Assembly: GCA_964625865.1 (NCBI GenBank)
Contig: CAZVEV010000022.1
Span: forward strand, 1 to 38,052
Length of the DNA: 38,052 bases
Direction: 5' to 3'
Origin: CAZVEV01 sp964625865
GTDB taxonomy: Bacteria; Planctomycetota; Phycisphaerae; SM23-33
Part shown: in pieces, positions 33,549 to 38,052 of the stretch
Position numbering within the stretch: the stretch's first letter is position 1
How the letters are laid out: every line of letters starts with the position of its first letter
Notes under the pieces: generated by a model
What the model was told of the DNA's origin: nothing
What the model saw: only the letters and a program-made list of their open reading frames with translations
Database searches by the model: none
Position numbers and translations under genes: made by a program

Positions 33549-34584
33549 AATGCTCCATCACAGAGATGATTCTCCCGTACACGCGAACCGAGTCCAGAGC
33601 GCTGAGCGACTTCGCTCCATCTACCTTGGCTGTCGTACATTGTATTGTTATGCCCCACCCCCGTCCTTCCATACCGACGGGATCACACTCGAATGACCTG
33701 CCGCCTGGGTCACGGACTACTCCATCTGCATAGACGAGTCGTCCTTCCCAGCGATCACTTGCTCTTGAACGATTCGATATGACATCTGAATGGATTGCCT
33801 CAAGATCAATCTGGGTGCACGCGGAGCGATCTACAGGCTCGTCATCACTGGGTTCGCAGGAGAACAAAGAGTCAAACGCCGTGAACATCCAGACGCAGAC
33901 CCCGACAACGACAAGCCCCCCAATCAGTTTGCCCAAAGCCTCCATACTGGAAGGAGCAGAAGAAGCAGTGGGTCCGGGAGCAGATGTCCCAGGTCGCATC
34001 CGCACAACCTTGAGACTCTTTGCTCCACGCATTCCCGCCATGTGGCTTGTGCCCAGCTTGACATGATACGCCCCGGGCGATGGAAGGACGATTTTGTACT
34101 TCCCGCTCAATTGGCCAGCAGCTTCGGTTCGGAGAACATGCTGTCCGGGCTGAACCTCGAACTGACATGTGAAGCCCGATTTTGCGGGGCCTTCTATTCG
34201 CTGGCCATCCAGTTCAAGAGCGCCATAGTCGGCGTTCATCGACCCCAACCAGCACGGCCCCACTGTTACATGGAGTACGGCAGGGCCAGCAGCTTTCCTC
34301 TCGCGCTGAGCAGCTGCGAGATGCTCCAGAGATGGGGATCGCGGAGGTTCCTCTGATGTCCTTCGCGCCGAAGGGGGCGTGGCCGTTCGGTCGTCGAGTG
34401 GTGCAGCAGCCACTTCCTGAGAAAAGAGACCCTTAGCACGTGACGCCTCCACCCAATTTGGCAAGCCATCGCGCCAGATTATGTCAGTTGGCTGGAGTTG
34501 CCCTGCCCGGGCCAGTTGCCTCAGGTGGGCCGTGTCTACCGGCCCGTGCTTCTGGCCGTCCTTCATCCAGTACCATTCAGCCAT
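33511..34584 (-). CDS. GYF-domain membrane protein with OB-like C-terminus
   Basis: 357 residues. The N-terminal 50 residues are a GYF_2-like domain (EWYWMKDGQKHGPVD ... IWRDGLPNWVEASRAKGLF). Next is a beta-rich segment (about 100-200), one membrane helix (LGKLIGGLVVVGVCVWMFTAF), and a C-terminal domain (VYADGVVRDPG ... VRVYGRIISVMEHYVYLENC) resembling the tRNA_anti-like OB fold. It is followed by the overlapping DUF2085 gene on the same strand, hinting at a two-gene unit. Role unknown. Confidence 0.65.
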   Translation of the reverse strand: MAEWYWMKDGQKHGPVDTAHLRQLARAGQLQPTDIIWRDGLPNWVEASRAKGLFSQEVAAAPLDDRTATPPSARRTSEEPPRSPSLEHLAAAQRERKAAGPAVLHVTVGPCWLGSMNADYGALELDGQRIEGPAKSGFTCQFEVQPGQHVLRTEAAGQLSGKYKIVLPSPGAYHVKLGTSHMAGMRGAKSLKVVRMRPGTSAPGPTASSAPSSMEALGKLIGGLVVVGVCVWMFTAFDSLFSCEPSDDEPVDRSACTQIDLEAIHSDVISNRSRASDRWEGRLVYADGVVRDPGGRSFECDPVGMEGRGWGITIQCTTAKVDGAKSLSALDSVRVYGRIISVMEHYVYLENCIYDKR

Positions 34585-35186
34585 GTCGTCACCCCTTCCG
34601 GAAACGTGCAGCGTATGACAGGCATTCTGCGCTGCCGACTTGGCCCCGTCCAGGCGCTGGTGTCCCCAAAGAAAGGGGAGCCGCCAGCTACTACCCCGGT
34701 TGAGGGCCTGCGACAGCCCACCGACGAGGATTCACCGACGGACTCCCTGTCGGGAGTCCGCCAAAGGCAATGTCTCGTCGGGTTGTAGATGTCGCAGTTC
34801 TCAACCGGGACAACCGCTTGGTCGGACCAAGTTCAAGTTGTTCATCAACCCAGATACTAACGCTGCGACGGCCGCACGTCAAAGAGAATCTCGGCGAGAT
34901 CGGCAGGGTAGAAGCGGTCCGACATCGGTGCGTATCCAACAATCCAGCGCGACAAATCCGGCCCAACTGCAGATGCAGACGATGGCGCGGGTGGGCACAT
35001 TCTCCCGAAGCCCAGACTGGGCAGAGAGAATCTATGCGATCACAAGCGACTTCACTTCAATCACTTATCAGCATCATGTGCGGGGGAGGGCAGAAAAACT
35101 ACACTCTGTTTTACGAATCGCCCCCCTCGCGGGAAATAGGTGGTTAGGCGGGCATGGTGCCCGGCGTAACCTTCAAGGAGCTTATC
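34585..35186. other. Intergenic region at accessory/prophage junction
   Basis: No gene is supported in these 602 bases. A perfect 9-bp stem, CGGACTCCC (34739-34747) with GGGAGTCCG (34752-34760) and loop TGTC, is present without a T-tract. This is the boundary between the GYF gene and the phage-like genes, so an attachment site could lie here, but none was identified. Confidence 0.4.
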
Positions 35187-35714
35187 ATGGTGCCAACTGG
35201 GCTGACTTTCGACGAGTACGTGGAGTTCAGGCTGAAGCCGCGCGCAGGCGCGGACGGGGCTTTCCACGAGGCGGTGGACATGGAGCAGGAACGGATGTTC
35301 CCCATGACCCTGGTGGTGGCGTCCAATCACCTACGGTCACGGGGCTACGACTCCAGGCCGGAAATGCTCGATGTGCTGATCCGCAACGAGGTGGTGACGC
35401 CCGCCGCCCCGGATGCCTGGTCGCGCGGGGACGTGGACGTCGCCGCCGAGCACTTCGAGGACTGCGAGATCTTCACCCCCTACGCCGCGATGTGCGTGGC
35501 GCTGGGCTGCCGCTACGCCGACTTCCTGCGGCCGCTGCGCGAGGCGGCGGATCGTGAGTCGGCCAAGTACGGGCGGTATGTGCCCGATGACGACCAGTAC
35601 TTTGTGATGCACCGCCAGCCTCCTCGGGGCGGCGATGACGGGCACGACGCGATCATCAGCTTCACGCTGTGCGATGACATCCGAGAGCGGCTCGAGCGTG
35701 GCGAGGAGGTCTAG
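35187..35714 (+). CDS. Phage-associated hypothetical protein
   Basis: 175 residues from ATG 35187, chosen because AAGGAG lies seven bases upstream; the open frame extends 11 codons further. No domain recognised. It is acidic, with MTLVVASNHLRSRGYDSRPEMLDVLIRNEV perhaps forming a helical DNA- or protein-binding unit. It is followed directly (stop adjacent to start) by the sigma-like gene, so it belongs to the same phage unit. Confidence 0.5.
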   Translation: MVPTGLTFDEYVEFRLKPRAGADGAFHEAVDMEQERMFPMTLVVASNHLRSRGYDSRPEMLDVLIRNEVVTPAAPDAWSRGDVDVAAEHFEDCEIFTPYAAMCVALGCRYADFLRPLREAADRESAKYGRYVPDDDQYFVMHRQPPRGGDDGHDAIISFTLCDDIRERLERGEEV

Positions 35715-36302
35715 ATGGACTCCTCACCACGAGAACTGGAGTTAACGCCCGACTTACTGGAATACGCCAAGGCGGTGGCCATCAAGGAGGCGCCCAACCA
35801 CTGCGGGCCGCACATCAGCTACGACGACGTCGTCCAGGATGTCCAGCTGCGCCTGCTCCGCAGGCCGCCGACGTTCGATCCCTCGCGGGGCGCGAGTGCC
35901 AAGACGCTGATCTACACCATCGTCAAGAGGGCGGTCATGAAGTTCGCGACACGCGAAACGAAGCAAATCCGCCGCTTCAGACCGCTGCCCACGGCCGTCG
36001 AGGTATCGGAGGGTCTCGAGGAAGGCACGGTCGAACGGACACGGAAGGTCGATCTGATCACGGAGCGGCGAACCGCAGCGCTGACCAGGAGCCGGTGGAA
36101 CCTGGACGACATCCTCCAGTACGTCGACAACGAGGACAGCCGTGCCCTGTGCCGGCTGGTGATCGAGTGCCACGGCAACGTCAGCGAAGCGGCGCGACGC
36201 TTGAAGTTGAGCGAGGGCACCGTCCGCTACCGCCTGAAGCTGCTGGAGCCGAAACTGCGGGCGGCAGGGTTCGGTCCAGTCCCACAAGGAGGTGCGACGT
36301 GA
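35715..36302 (+). CDS. Sigma-70-like (ECF-type) phage regulator
   Basis: 195 residues with GAGGAGG before ATG. The N-terminal half matches sigma region 2 (YDDVVQDVQLRLLRRPPTFDPSRGASAKTLIYTIVKRAVMKF). The C-terminal half holds a helix-turn-helix (GNVSEAARRLKLSEGTVRYRLKLLEPKLR) more like a Fis/NtrC-type or region 4 helix pair. It should direct RNA polymerase to promoters or act as a phage transcription activator. Its stop overlaps the GTG start of the head gene by four bases (GTGA). Confidence 0.7.
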   Translation: MDSSPRELELTPDLLEYAKAVAIKEAPNHCGPHISYDDVVQDVQLRLLRRPPTFDPSRGASAKTLIYTIVKRAVMKFATRETKQIRRFRPLPTAVEVSEGLEEGTVERTRKVDLITERRTAALTRSRWNLDDILQYVDNEDSRALCRLVIECHGNVSEAARRLKLSEGTVRYRLKLLEPKLRAAGFGPVPQGGAT

Positions 36303-38052
36303 CGGCAATTGCAGTGGACGATCTGGTCCTGGCCGCGAGCGACGTACGCGTCGAGGTCGGCCAGAAGCGGCGGCGGCCGCATATCAGCATCCTGGCCTAC
36401 GGCGGTGGGATCATGCGCGTGCCCGGCTGGGGCGACATCGTGATCGACCTGGCCGGGCTGGACACTTCAGGCGGCGTGGCGATCCTCTCGGATCACGATT
36501 CCACCCGTCGCGGCGTTGTGGGCCACGGCCTGGCCGAGGTGCAGGGCGGCAAGCTGGTGGTCACCGGCAGCGTCTCGGCGACGACCGCCGCGGCCAGGGA
36601 GATCGTCTCTGCCGCAGAGAATGGCTTTCCTTGGCAAGCATCAGTAGGCATTGAGGTGATCGAGCGCCGCCAGATGCAGGCCGGGAAGATCGTGGAGGTC
36701 AACGGCAAGAGCATCGAGGTCCCCGCGGGCGGGTTCACGCTCGTGACCAAGGGGCGGCTTCGGGAAGTGAGCATTGTGGGCATCGGCTGCGACGGCGAGA
36801 CGGCGGTCAGCATCGCGGCCTCGAAGAGAAAGGACACACCAATGGACGCTCAAGTTCAGGAGATGGACGTGCAGGCTACCGAGGACGGTCTGGATGCGGC
36901 GGCGACTGAGGCCAAGCGCGTAGCGAACATCGCGGCGATCTGCGGCGAGAAGTACCCCGACATCAAGGCCCGGGCCATCGAGGACGGCTGGGACGAAACG
37001 CGGTGCGAACTGGAGGTCCTTCGCGCGTCGCGTCCGAAGCCCCCGGCCGTGTGGTCAGGCGGTCCGGTGGTAGCCACCGGCGCGGTGCTGGAGGCGTCGC
37101 TGCTGAGCCGGATGGGCATGGCGGCGCTGGGCGAGAAGGCCCTGGGGCCGATGGCCATGGAGCAGGCCGAGCAGCTCGGGGCGACGAACCTGATCGACGT
37201 GTGCCGCGCGGCGCTGATGTCGGACGGCAAGGCGATCCCCTCGGGCCGCATGGAACTGGTCAAGGCCGCGCTGAGTACGTACAGCCTGCCCGTGGCGTTG
37301 GGCGCCGTGGCCAACAAGGTGCTTCTGGATTCGTACAACGAGACCCCGGCGAGCTGGCGGGCGTTCTGCGCGATCCGCAGCGTGGCCGACTTCAAGACCA
37401 ACACGGCGATCCGCCCGACGTTCACCGGGCAACTGGAGCCGGTTGCCCCGGGCGGCGAGCTGAAGCACGGCAGCGTGGCCGAGGCGCTGATGACGTTCAG
37501 GATCGATACGTTTGGCAAGCTGTTGAGCATCGACCGGCGGGACATCATCAACGACGACCTGTCGCTGTTCCAGGACGCCGCGTCCAGTTACGGCCGGATG
37601 GCCATGCGGAGGGTCAGCGACCTGGCCTTCGAGGTCCTGCTGGCCAACGAGGGCAACTTCTTCTCGGTGGCCAACGGCAACTACCTCAGCGGAGCCGACA
37701 GCGCCCTGGGCGTGGATTCCCTGGCGGCGGCGATCACGGCCATGCGGACGCAGCGCGACGCCGAGAACAATGACCTGGACCTCATGCCCGCCACGCTGCT
37801 GGTAACACCGGAACTGGAGCCCACGGCCCGGATGCTGCTGGAAAGCGAGTACATCCAGCGGGCCGAGGACGTACCCACCGGCAACAGCCTGCGCCGTGCG
37901 GTGAATTTGGAAGTCGAACCCCGGTTGTCGAACACCGCTAAGTTCGGCTCGGCGGCGGGCACGAAGCACTGGTATCTGTTCACCACGCCGTCGGCGCTGC
38001 CGATGATCGTGGCCTTCCTCAACGGCAGGCAGACGCCCACCGTCGAGTACTT
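36299..38052 (+). CDS. Phage head maturation protease-major capsid fusion (partial)
   Basis: Open from GTG 36299 (AAGGAGG upstream) to the window end: 584 codons, no stop, so the 3' end is missing. Residues 1-180 resemble an HK97-type (S78) prohead protease: His67 in SDHDSTRRGVVGHG, Ser115 in FPWQASVG, and a closing LREVSIVGIG. From about residue 230 the sequence resembles a Mu-like/HK97-like major head protein. An internal ATG at 36842 (residue 182) is preceded by AAAGGA seven bases away and could start a separate capsid protein. Such fusions let one transcript supply both functions. Confidence 0.75.
   Translation, partial: MTAIAVDDLVLAASDVRVEVGQKRRRPHISILAYGGGIMRVPGWGDIVIDLAGLDTSGGVAILSDHDSTRRGVVGHGLAEVQGGKLVVTGSVSATTAAAREIVSAAENGFPWQASVGIEVIERRQMQAGKIVEVNGKSIEVPAGGFTLVTKGRLREVSIVGIGCDGETAVSIAASKRKDTPMDAQVQEMDVQATEDGLDAAATEAKRVANIAAICGEKYPDIKARAIEDGWDETRCELEVLRASRPKPPAVWSGGPVVATGAVLEASLLSRMGMAALGEKALGPMAMEQAEQLGATNLIDVCRAALMSDGKAIPSGRMELVKAALSTYSLPVALGAVANKVLLDSYNETPASWRAFCAIRSVADFKTNTAIRPTFTGQLEPVAPGGELKHGSVAEALMTFRIDTFGKLLSIDRRDIINDDLSLFQDAASSYGRMAMRRVSDLAFEVLLANEGNFFSVANGNYLSGADSALGVDSLAAAITAMRTQRDAENNDLDLMPATLLVTPELEPTARMLLESEYIQRAEDVPTGNSLRRAVNLEVEPRLSNTAKFGSAAGTKHWYLFTTPSALPMIVAFLNGRQTPTVEY

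Overview
The window is GC-rich DNA from what is most likely a member of the Planctomycetota (a Phycisphaerae-like lineage is my guess). The evidence is two formylglycine-type sulfatases with twin-arginine leaders, a Tat-exported Gfo/Idh/MocA oxidoreductase with the QKP variant motif, a PQQ-like beta-propeller protein and two PEP-CTERM proteins. No rRNA, complete tRNA or CRISPR array was seen.

Layout. 1-357: a perfect 26-bp inverted repeat and a 5'-half tRNA-Arg relic, possibly an integration scar. 358-7364 (minus): a seven-gene tripartite ABC exporter operon (small Cys-rich membrane protein, HlyD/MacA-type fusion protein, MacB/LolD-like ATPase, two FtsX-type permeases, Cys-containing lipoprotein, TolC-like lipoprotein). 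7720-8838 (minus): a helix-turn-helix regulator divergent from the next block. 9096-21585 (plus): the main feature, described below. 21899-30826: a typical planctomycete sulfatase / PQQ / PEP-CTERM / oxidoreductase block. 31107-34584: a more AT-rich accessory patch with an IS66 remnant, a GIY-YIG-like protein, a DUF2085 protein and a GYF-domain membrane protein. 35187-38052: the edge of a prophage, with a sigma-like protein and a head protease-capsid fusion that runs off the window.

The central locus appears to place two protein-tagging chemistries in one same-strand, tightly packed gene cluster. One half looks ubiquitin-like: FHA-RING protein (candidate E3), E1 (ThiF/UBA-type), E2 with an HPN...C active site, a 93-residue ubiquitin-like protein ending in a free Gly, and a JAB/JAMM metallopeptidase. 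The other half looks like pupylation: an ARC/Mpa-like proteasomal AAA+ ATPase, a Dop-like protein, a 64-residue Pup-position protein ending in Gln, and a PafA-like ligase. A Clp-D1-like AAA+ protein with an altered Walker B closes the cluster. Gene order Dop - small protein - PafA matches the logic of actinobacterial pup loci, but no 20S proteasome genes are present here. Both small modifier genes are followed directly by strong GC hairpins without a U-tract, as though transcript 3' ends were stabilised there to raise modifier dose. A divergent XRE-like regulator, a winged-helix regulator and a possible 37-codon leader ORF sit at the head of the cluster. The system is predicted from motifs only; its substrates and biological role (protein turnover, signalling or defence) cannot be read from the sequence.
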